A stretch of DNA of 5,629 bases, taken from positions 1 through 5,629 of the forward strand of contig JAFPCE010000104.1 of NCBI GenBank assembly GCA_017390245.1, given 5' to 3'. Under the pieces are notes generated by a model. It searched no databases. It was not told where the DNA came from and worked only from the letters and a program-made list of their open reading frames with translations. Of this stretch, positions 1 to 5,063 are shown piece after piece (positions within the stretch are counted from its first letter, which is position 1; each line of letters begins with the position of its first letter). Position numbers and translations under genes: made by a program. This DNA comes from Selenomonadaceae bacterium (GTDB lineage: Bacteria > Bacillota > Negativicutes > Selenomonadales > Selenomonadaceae).

Positions 1-462
1 GTTGAATTCAAGAAGACTCAGGCAAAGGTTATTAGTGTACTGATTGCATTGGTATTTATCGGCAGTGTGGTTGCTTTGGCATTAACTCAGTCTGGTACTG
101 GTATTGCATCTGCTGCATCTTCTTCTAATGTTGGTGTTGTTGATTATCGTCAGTTCACTACCCTGAAGATTTATACAGATGTTGAGGCTGAAATGCAGAC
201 TGCTGTAGAGACTGCTCAGAAGGAGTTCAATGAGAAGTCCGCTAACATGAGCGAGAAGGAAAAGCAGGAATATTATCAGCAGACTATGGAGCGTCTCCAG
301 CATCAGAATGCTGATTTGATGGAGCCAGTTAACAAGCAGATTGAGGATGCTGTTAAGGCTGTTGCTGATGCTAAGGGCTTGTCTGTAGTTCTTAATAAGG
401 ACACCGTAGTTTATGGTGGCACCGATATTACTCAGGATGTTATCAAGAAGCTGTCCAAGTAA
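1..462 (+). CDS. OmpH/Skp-like periplasmic chaperone, 5' end outside window
   Basis: Predicted periplasmic chaperone of the OmpH/Skp family, which in other diderms holds unfolded outer-membrane proteins on their way to the BAM complex. The frame is open from base 1 with no acceptable start there. The internal TTG at 49 would cut through the signal peptide, so the real start is almost certainly just upstream of the window. The visible 153 residues begin with a basic stretch (EFKKTQAK), then a hydrophobic core (about visible residues 10-29) and an ASA|A signal peptidase I site near residue 38. The mature part opens with the family's VGVVDYRQ strand, continues as a charged, Gln/Glu/Lys-rich helical hairpin (about 52-115), and closes with a GLSVVLNKDTVVYGGTDIT strand and DVIKKL. 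Mature length is about 115 residues, somewhat shorter than E. coli Skp. Codons are rich in GCT, GTT and CGT, suggesting high expression. Family assignment is confident; the client proteins are inferred. Confidence 0.9.
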   Translation, partial: VEFKKTQAKVISVLIALVFIGSVVALALTQSGTGIASAASSSNVGVVDYRQFTTLKIYTDVEAEMQTAVETAQKEFNEKSANMSEKEKQEYYQQTMERLQHQNADLMEPVNKQIEDAVKAVADAKGLSVVLNKDTVVYGGTDITQDVIKKLSK

Positions 463-489
463 TTTAGTAATTGCATAATTTATGAGCTG

Positions 490-521
490 AAAGTACCGAG
501 GCCTCAGGCCCTCGGTACTTT
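490..521 (+). terminator. GC-rich hairpin after first ompH-like gene (terminator or attenuator)
   Basis: A perfect 12-bp inverted repeat (AAAGTACCGAGG at 490-501, CCTCGGTACTTT at 510-521) encloses an 8-base loop, CCTCAGGC. It starts 27 bases after the stop codon. The 3' arm ends in TTT and is followed by GTTG rather than a long T run, so termination is probably incomplete. It would let the first gene be made in excess of those downstream, or it may protect the 3' end of its mRNA. Confidence 0.6.
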
Positions 522-568
522 GTTGCTACATATCACTTTAATTTTGTCTTGCGGGAGAGGAGTCTGCC

Positions 569-1633
569 ATGGCTGAGGAGACTAAACCAAAGACCGTTAC
601 AGAAAAGAATATATCTGGGAAAAAAGCTGTTATTGGTTTAGTAGTGGTTATGCTGCTTCTTCTGGGCATCATGGGAGCATTTTTATATAAAACAGCTCCT
701 GTAAAGCAGAGCGAGGCAGAAGCATCCATCGGCATAATTGATATCCAGCTGCTGGCAAAAAAACACAAGGATTATGCTAAGCTGGAGCAGCTGCGGGCAG
801 AGCTGCAGAGTCTGAGGGCTGCAGCTGCGGTGGATAATATGCTGATGATATCAAAGCCGGTTACTGATAAAGAGGGCTTTGATGAAATGGCAGTGCAGAA
901 GCAGAGAATGGCGTCCCTGACCAGACATTCTGAACTGCAGCAACAGCTGCATGCTGAGGCAGAGAAGCGCTACAAGGAGCTGGAGCCCCAATATGCTGCT
1001 GAGCAGGATCTGGTGAATAAGCCATACCTGAATAAGCTGCTGAATCTCCGCATTAAGCTGGATAATGCCCAGGCACTGGGTATCAGTGAGGCGGAGAAAA
1101 AGAGTATGCTGCAGCAAATGGATGATTTGCAGACTGAACGCATAGAGAAAATAAATGAGCTGAGACGCCAGCAGAAGGAACAGTTCCAGCAGCAGTTTAA
1201 TGAGTCTGTAAAGGACAGGCTGGCTGAACTGGAGGAGCTGGATAAAGCAGAACAGAACCAGCTGCAGGGTGATGCCATCAAGAAACAGCTGGAAATCCAG
1301 GACCGTAACAGCCAGGAAATGCAGCAGGCACTGACGCCAATCCAGCAGAAAATCAGCAAGGCCAGAAGGGCTGCGGTGGTGGAGATGAAGCAGCTGGAGG
1401 TTTCCCAGCTGGAGGAACAGATTTACCGTGATATTGCAGGGCGGGCGGCAAAGCTGGCCATTATACATCATTTAACTTTGATTTTGGCACAGCCTGCACC
1501 AGGAACATCAGGCAATGGCCTTATGAGTCTGCCAGAAACCATGTGGCAGAAGCAGGGCATAGAGATTCCTGTTGTAGGCGTGAAGACCATAGATTTAACA
1601 GATGAAATGCTTCAGGAAATGAATACTTTGTAA
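569..1633 (+). CDS. Membrane-anchored, enlarged coiled-coil OmpH/Skp-like protein
   Basis: A 354-residue protein that looks like an OmpH/Skp relative enlarged in its helical part. Residues 1-19 are polar and basic, and 20-40 form one hydrophobic helix with no convincing cleavage site, so it is probably tethered to the inner membrane with the rest in the periplasm. IGIIDIQLL at 54-62 matches the first strand of its two neighbours (VGVVDYRQ, VGYVDQARV). Residues about 66-290 are almost wholly charged, Gln- and Leu-rich helix and likely coiled coil. The C-terminus (LAIIHHLTLILAQ, then VVGVKTIDLTDEMLQEM) has the same layout as the family's closing strands and last helix, with about 25 extra residues inserted (309-333). 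The start is supported by AGGAG at 558-562, six bases from the ATG. Membership rests on conserved ends and position rather than on close sequence identity. A periplasmic scaffold or chaperone role is inferred. Confidence 0.75.
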   Translation: MAEETKPKTVTEKNISGKKAVIGLVVVMLLLLGIMGAFLYKTAPVKQSEAEASIGIIDIQLLAKKHKDYAKLEQLRAELQSLRAAAAVDNMLMISKPVTDKEGFDEMAVQKQRMASLTRHSELQQQLHAEAEKRYKELEPQYAAEQDLVNKPYLNKLLNLRIKLDNAQALGISEAEKKSMLQQMDDLQTERIEKINELRRQQKEQFQQQFNESVKDRLAELEELDKAEQNQLQGDAIKKQLEIQDRNSQEMQQALTPIQQKISKARRAAVVEMKQLEVSQLEEQIYRDIAGRAAKLAIIHHLTLILAQPAPGTSGNGLMSLPETMWQKQGIEIPVVGVKTIDLTDEMLQEMNTL

Positions 1634-1636
1634 TAG

Positions 1637-1643
1637 AAAGAGG
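1637..1643 (+). promoter_or_regulatory. Ribosome binding site favouring ATG 1652 over ATG 1646
   Basis: AAAGAGG ends only 2 bases before the ATG at 1646 but 8 bases before the in-frame ATG at 1652. The second ATG is therefore the better start, giving a protein that begins MGKKKRI and is two residues shorter. Confidence 0.6.
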
Positions 1644-1645
1644 CT

Positions 1646-2095
1646 ATGACAATGGGTAAAAAGAAAAGAATTATAGCTAGTATCTTAACGATTTTATGTA
1701 TGGCACTGGCAGCTGCAGGCTGCGGCAAGGTGTCTGTTGGTTATGTGGATCAGGCAAGAGTCCAGCAGGAGGCTCCTCAGATTAAGGCTTCCATCGAAGA
1801 GATGCAGGGCGAAATGAGCAAGTTCCAGCAGGAAGGTGAGAAGCAGCTTCAGGAGGCAGCAGCTAGCGGCAAATCCCCAGAGGAGATGCAGAAGTTACAG
1901 CAGCAGCTTCAGATGAGAGGTGCCAGCCTGCAGCAGAGCTATGCTACTCAGATTAAGGCAAAGATGGATGCTGCTTTAGGTGATATCGCTAAGGAAAAGA
2001 AGCTGGATACTGTGGTAAATAGCAATACTAAGGATGGCGTTATCATTACTGGCGGCGTGGATGTTACTGACGAAGTTATCAGCAAGCTGCAGTAA
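1646..2095 (+). CDS. OmpH/Skp-like lipoprotein
   Basis: Third OmpH/Skp-like protein of the array, 149 residues from ATG 1646 or 147 from the better placed ATG 1652. The N-terminus is a lipoprotein signal: basic GKKKR, hydrophobic IIASILTILCMALAA, then AAGC with the candidate lipidated Cys at residue 26. Ala at -3 is permitted but less usual than Leu. The mature protein begins VSVGYVDQARV, the family's first strand, continues as a Gln/Glu/Lys-rich helical hairpin (about 37-115), and ends KLDTVVNSNTKDGVIITGGVDVTDEVISKL, close to the C-terminus of the first gene product. It would act in the periplasm attached to a membrane by lipid; which membrane cannot be told. The gene follows the previous stop by 12 bases, and its own stop overlaps the lpxD ribosome binding site, so it is likely co-transcribed with both neighbours. 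Family call is strong; lipidation is predicted. Confidence 0.85.
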   Translation: MTMGKKKRIIASILTILCMALAAAGCGKVSVGYVDQARVQQEAPQIKASIEEMQGEMSKFQQEGEKQLQEAAASGKSPEEMQKLQQQLQMRGASLQQSYATQIKAKMDAALGDIAKEKKLDTVVNSNTKDGVIITGGVDVTDEVISKLQ

Positions 2096-2109
2096 AGAGG
2101 TAGATACTT

Positions 2110-3129
2110 ATGAAAATAACACTACAGGAAATTGCCAAGCTGGTTAATGGTGAGCTTATTGGTGCACCAGAGACAGAGATTACCGGTGTCAATAATATTA
2201 CCGGGGCTCAGGCTGGAGACATTACCTTCGCTGATGAAAATCATGTGGAGGAGGCATCTAAGTGCCAGGCTAGTGCTGTGCTTTTGCCAGCCAGCGTCAA
2301 GGGAGATTTCCCTTTGCCAGCTGTATATGTAGAAAATACCAGAGCTGCCTTTGCAATATTGCTGGGCACCTTTACTCCGCCAATTGTCCATGAAAAGGGC
2401 GTCAGCCCTGAGGCGTACATTGGCAAAAATGTTACCATCGGCAAGAATGTTACCATTATGCCTTTTGCCTTCGTAGATGATAACGCGGTTATCGGTGACA
2501 ATGTTACCTTATATCCACATACCTATATTGGCCAGTATGCCTCTATTGGTGACGATACTGTGATTTATTCTAGTGCTACTATCCGTGAGCACTGCAAGGC
2601 AGGCAAGCGTGTAATTGTACACAGCTCTGCTGTAATCGGTGCAGATGGCTTTGGCTTTACCACTAAGGATGGCGTGCATACCAAGGTTCCTCAGGTTGGC
2701 AATGTGGTGCTGGAGGATGACGTGGAAATCGGCGCTCATGCAGGTATTGACAGAGCTACCATAGGTTCTACTGTCATTGGCAAGGGTACTAAGATTGATA
2801 ATCTGGTTCATATTGGCCATAACTGCAAGATTGGCCCGGGCAATCTGATTGTTGCCCAGGTAGGCATTTCCGGTTCTACCACTTCTGGTCCAAATGTAAC
2901 CTTTGGCGGCCAGACTGGTACTGTAGGCCATATTACTATTGGCGGTAATTCTGTATTTGCTGCCCGCAGCGGTATTATTGGCAACACACCAGAGGGCGTT
3001 TTCTATGCAGGCTTCCCAGCAAGGCCACATCAGGAGTGGCTGAGAATGGAGGCACATCTCCAGAAGATTACTGATATGGCTAAAAAGGTTAAGGCTTTGG
3101 AAAAGAAGCTGAAGGAATTAGAAAAATAA
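2110..3129 (+). CDS. lpxD: UDP-3-O-acylglucosamine N-acyltransferase LpxD
   Basis: Third enzyme of lipid A synthesis in the cytoplasm. It transfers a 3-hydroxyacyl chain from acyl carrier protein to the 2-amino group of UDP-3-O-acyl-glucosamine, giving UDP-2,3-diacylglucosamine. The 339 residues match the usual LpxD length. Residues about 1-95 are the N-terminal uridine-binding domain (TGVNNITGAQAGDITF at 25-40). Residues about 98-295 form the left-handed beta-helix of hexapeptide repeats (IGKNVTIG, AVIGDNVTL, TVIGKGTKI). The last 35 residues are a Lys/Glu-rich helix. IGADGFGF at 176-183 is a hallmark segment, and H237 in HIGHN aligns with catalytic His239 of the E. coli enzyme. The ribosome binding site AAAGAGG (2094-2100) overlaps the stop of the preceding gene, nine bases before the ATG, suggesting translational coupling. 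Placement after ompH-like genes is a common order in diderm bacteria. Acyl chain length preference cannot be read. Confidence 0.97.
   Translation: MKITLQEIAKLVNGELIGAPETEITGVNNITGAQAGDITFADENHVEEASKCQASAVLLPASVKGDFPLPAVYVENTRAAFAILLGTFTPPIVHEKGVSPEAYIGKNVTIGKNVTIMPFAFVDDNAVIGDNVTLYPHTYIGQYASIGDDTVIYSSATIREHCKAGKRVIVHSSAVIGADGFGFTTKDGVHTKVPQVGNVVLEDDVEIGAHAGIDRATIGSTVIGKGTKIDNLVHIGHNCKIGPGNLIVAQVGISGSTTSGPNVTFGGQTGTVGHITIGGNSVFAARSGIIGNTPEGVFYAGFPARPHQEWLRMEAHLQKITDMAKKVKALEKKLKELEK
2422..2457 (+). repeat. Tandem 18-bp duplication inside lpxD
   Basis: Two adjacent 18-bp copies (2422-2439 and 2440-2457) differ at only two positions and each encode GKNVTI. They add one six-residue turn to the beta-helix without breaking the frame. 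This looks like a recent in-frame repeat expansion, though hexapeptide proteins naturally contain similar turns. Confidence 0.7.
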
Positions 3130-3143
3130 TTTTAAAAGAAATT

Positions 3144-3171
3144 AACTCCCCTTAATGGGGAGTTTTCTTTT
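3144..3171 (+). terminator. Intrinsic terminator after lpxD
   Basis: An 8-bp perfect stem (AACTCCCC at 3144-3151, GGGGAGTT at 3157-3164) with the 5-base loop TTAAT is followed directly by TTCTTTT. It lies 14 bases after the lpxD stop and has the classic form of a Rho-independent terminator, so the ompH-lpxD transcript probably ends here. Confidence 0.9.
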
Positions 3172-3198
3172 GCCTTAAATCCGTGTAAAATATATACT
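3170..3198 (+). promoter_or_regulatory. Candidate sigma-A-type promoter for the lpxL-like gene
   Basis: TTGCCT (3170-3175, 4/6 to the -35 consensus) is separated by 17 bases from TATACT (3193-3198, 5/6 to the -10 consensus). Transcription would start near 3205, leaving a very short leader before the GGGAGG ribosome binding site at 3209-3214. The -35 overlaps the last bases of the preceding terminator. Confidence 0.65.
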
Positions 3199-3220
3199 AG
3201 AGAATTTTGGGAGGTTCACT

Positions 3221-4099
3221 ATGATATATTATGTGATGAAATTTTTCAGCTGGATAGCCTGCAGGTTTTCTATGGACAGCTGTAACAGCCTGGGCCGTTT
3301 TTTAGGCCGTTTAACCTGGAAGGCTGTACCAAAAAAGCGCAAGCAGCTGGCTAAGGATAATATTATGCGCTGTCTGGGCGTGGATGAAGCTGAGGCAGAA
3401 CGTATTGCCAAGGCATCCTGGGTGCAGTTTGGTCCTATGCTCATGGAGGTGCTGCGGTATCCTAAGCTTATTGAAAATGGCACCATGCAGCAATATGTAA
3501 CCATTGACGGGCTGGATTATTTAAAGGAGGCCATTGCTGCAGGCCAGGGGGGCGTTATTGCTACATCCCACAGTGACAGCTGGGAGATAATGGGAGCTGC
3601 TCTGGCTCAGTATGGTGTGCCTTTAGTTGGTGTAGCCATGAAGCAGAAAAACAATGCTGCCAACAAATTCATTCTGGAATACCGTGAGCTGTCTGGCATG
3701 CATATTACTTACAAGTCTGATGTGCGGGAAATGTTTAAGCTGATAAAGGAGGGCTGGCTCATTGGCCTTATTATGGACCAGGATCCAAGCCTGAGGGATG
3801 GCATTATTGTGGATTTCTTTAACAGGAAAACCAACAGCGTTACTGGTCCTGCTACTTTGGCAAGATTTCAGAATGCCCCAATTTTCCCTGGACAGATTGA
3901 GCACAGGCCAGATGGCGGCCATCATATCACCATTTATCCGCCTATTTATGTGGAGAAAACCAAGGATAAGAAGGCAGATATTGAAAAGACAGTGCAGGAG
4001 CTGAATAATATTTTAGAGCAGCATATCCGCCAGCATCCTGAAGACTGGTTCTGGCTCCATGACAGATGGAAGTCTGTGCGGAGTATTGGCCTTGATTAA
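3221..4099 (+). CDS. LpxL/HtrB-family lipid A acyltransferase (LPLAT superfamily)
   Basis: Probable late acyltransferase of lipid A synthesis, which adds a secondary acyl chain to a primary hydroxyacyl chain at the cytoplasmic face of the inner membrane. The 292 residues fit the family. The N-terminus (about 1-35) is moderately hydrophobic and may be a membrane anchor. VIATSHSDSWEIMG (112-125) carries the HX4E catalytic signature as H117 and E122. GLIMDQDPSLRDGIIVDFFNR (182-202) and TGPATLARFQNAPIFP (208-223) match the conserved central blocks. HPEDWFWLHDRWK (272-284) is the typical C-terminal motif. GGGAGG six bases upstream supports the ATG. The gene has its own candidate promoter after a terminator, so it is probably transcribed apart from lpxD, perhaps running on into lpxC, since no terminator is visible after it. 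LpxL or LpxM specificity cannot be assigned from sequence; another lipid acceptor is possible. Confidence 0.88.
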   Translation: MIYYVMKFFSWIACRFSMDSCNSLGRFLGRLTWKAVPKKRKQLAKDNIMRCLGVDEAEAERIAKASWVQFGPMLMEVLRYPKLIENGTMQQYVTIDGLDYLKEAIAAGQGGVIATSHSDSWEIMGAALAQYGVPLVGVAMKQKNNAANKFILEYRELSGMHITYKSDVREMFKLIKEGWLIGLIMDQDPSLRDGIIVDFFNRKTNSVTGPATLARFQNAPIFPGQIEHRPDGGHHITIYPPIYVEKTKDKKADIEKTVQELNNILEQHIRQHPEDWFWLHDRWKSVRSIGLD

Positions 4100-4100
4100 G

Positions 4101-4130
4101 GTGACAGATATATGTGTTTTGTGATAAAAT
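4101..4130 (+). promoter_or_regulatory. Candidate extended -10 promoter for lpxC (P1)
   Basis: GTGACA (4101-4106, 5/6 to the -35 consensus), an 18-base spacer and TAAAAT (4125-4130, 5/6) preceded by TG at 4122-4123 form an extended -10 promoter candidate directly after the upstream stop codon. Transcription would start near 4137, leaving about 38 bases of leader to the first possible lpxC start. Confidence 0.6.
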
Positions 4131-4147
4131 GATAAGACGGACATAAT
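4119..4147 (+). promoter_or_regulatory. Second, overlapping candidate promoter for lpxC (P2)
   Basis: TTGTGA (4119-4124, 4/6), a 17-base spacer and CATAAT (4142-4147, 5/6) overlap the first candidate. RNA polymerase could use only one at a time. This is weaker than the upstream candidate because the region is AT-rich and -10-like boxes arise easily. Confidence 0.4.
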
Positions 4148-4166
4148 GTAAGTGATTAAATCAGAT

Positions 4167-4173
4167 AAGGAGG
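4167..4173 (+). promoter_or_regulatory. Strong ribosome binding site pointing to a TTG start for lpxC
   Basis: AAGGAGG is a full-strength Shine-Dalgarno sequence. It ends one base before the ATG at 4175, too close for efficient use, but seven bases before the in-frame TTG at 4181. The TTG is therefore the likelier start, removing only two residues (Met-Lys). Confidence 0.7.
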
Positions 4174-4174
4174 G

Positions 4175-5008
4175 ATGAAATTGGCATTTCAGACAACTAT
4201 CGCTAGTGAAGCAGAATATACTGGTGTGGGACTGCATTCTGGCAAAGAGGTGCACATGCGTCTGCAGCCGGCAGAGGCTGACACTGGTATAGTTTTTGTG
4301 CGTGAAGATTTGCCAGGGGCTCCTGAGGTGGCAGCTGTAGCAAAAAATGTTACTTCAACCTTGCGGGCTACCACTATTGAGGATAATGGCATCAAGATGT
4401 TTACTATTGAGCATCTCATGTCAGCTTTTCATGCCCAGCAGATTGATAATTGCCGCATTGTGATTGATGCGGAGGAACCGCCAGTGGCAGATGGCAGCAG
4501 CAAGGCTTTCTTTGAGCTGATGGCTGAGGCTGGCATCAAGGAGCTTTCTGCAGAGCGTCAGGAAATTGTGATTGATAAGATATACAAGGTGGAAAGTGAG
4601 GATAAGTTTGTGGTGGCCATTCCTTACGATGGCTTCCGGGTAAGCTTTACCTCTATTAATCCTCATCCATTGATTGGCATTCAGTATGGTGATTATAATA
4701 TTACTCCAGAGGAGTATGGCAAAGAAATTGCTCCAGCTAGAACTATTGCATACGAGGCGGAGGTTGAGGCTCTGCACAAGATGGGCTTAGGCCTGGGCGG
4801 TACTTTGGAGAATGTTATTGTTTACAATGATGAGGGCTGGATGAACCCGTTGATTTATCCAGATGAGCTGGTACGCCACAAGATTCTGGATATTGTGGGA
4901 GATTTGCGGCTGGCAGGTATCGTAAAGGGCCATTTTATAGCTGTTAAATCTGGACATGCCTTAAATACACAGCTGGCAAAGCAGCTTTATGAAGCATTAA
5001 AGAAATAA
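4175..5008 (+). CDS. lpxC: UDP-3-O-acyl-N-acetylglucosamine deacetylase LpxC
   Basis: Zinc-dependent cytoplasmic deacetylase that removes acetate from UDP-3-O-acyl-GlcNAc, the committed step of lipid A synthesis. Counting from ATG 4175 it has 277 residues, near the compact Aquifex enzyme and shorter than the roughly 305 of E. coli. YTGVGLHSG (15-23) is the N-terminal signature. TIEHLMSA (77-84) holds the catalytic Glu79 and zinc ligand His80. EPPVADGSS (101-109) is the conserved substrate-pocket segment. HKILDIVGDL (235-244) gives zinc ligands His235 and Asp239, and SGHALN (259-264) supplies His261, matching E. coli Glu78, His79, His238, Asp242 and His265. All key residues are present, so it should be active. 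The start is probably TTG 4181, judged from ribosome binding site spacing. It is the single-domain form, not fused to FabZ as in Bacteroidetes, although fabZ follows directly. No terminator is seen between them. Confidence 0.97.
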   Translation: MKLAFQTTIASEAEYTGVGLHSGKEVHMRLQPAEADTGIVFVREDLPGAPEVAAVAKNVTSTLRATTIEDNGIKMFTIEHLMSAFHAQQIDNCRIVIDAEEPPVADGSSKAFFELMAEAGIKELSAERQEIVIDKIYKVESEDKFVVAIPYDGFRVSFTSINPHPLIGIQYGDYNITPEEYGKEIAPARTIAYEAEVEALHKMGLGLGGTLENVIVYNDEGWMNPLIYPDELVRHKILDIVGDLRLAGIVKGHFIAVKSGHALNTQLAKQLYEALKK

Positions 5009-5013
5009 TTTAA

Positions 5014-5027
5014 ATAAATTAATTTAT
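5014..5027 (+). repeat. 14-bp perfect AT-only palindrome in the lpxC-fabZ gap
   Basis: ATAAATTAATTTAT is a perfect palindrome 36 bases before the fabZ ATG at 5064. It could be an operator for a dimeric regulator, but it contains no G or C and sits in very AT-rich DNA, so chance is a fair explanation. It does not resemble the GTACC-containing FapR operator. Confidence 0.3.
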
Positions 5028-5047
5028 GAGTAAATGATTTTGCTGAG

Positions 5048-5055
5048 AAGGAAGG
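5048..5055 (+). promoter_or_regulatory. Ribosome binding site fixing the fabZ start at 5064
   Basis: AAGGAAGG lies 8 bases before the ATG at 5064. It lies downstream of the earlier in-frame ATG at 5034, so it cannot serve that start and favours the 146-residue protein. Confidence 0.8.
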
Positions 5056-5063
5056 TAAATTTT

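Noticed and set aside
463..568. Promoter for the second ompH-like gene
   Set aside because: TTTAAT at 537-542 resembles a -10, but no acceptable -35 lies 16-18 bases upstream, so I did not annotate it.
851..1471. Long minus-strand open frame of 206 codons opposite the coiled-coil gene
   Set aside because: It is the antisense of CAG/CTG-rich coiled-coil codons, giving a Leu/Gln-rich low-complexity product with no recognisable domain.
2509..3057. Minus-strand open frame of 182 codons opposite lpxD
   Set aside because: It lies wholly within a confidently identified gene; its product mirrors the repeats of the hexapeptide region and shows no family features.
5034..5063. Upstream in-frame ATG extending FabZ by ten residues
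   Set aside because: There is no ribosome binding site before it. The good one lies after it, and the ATG at 5064 gives the normal family length.
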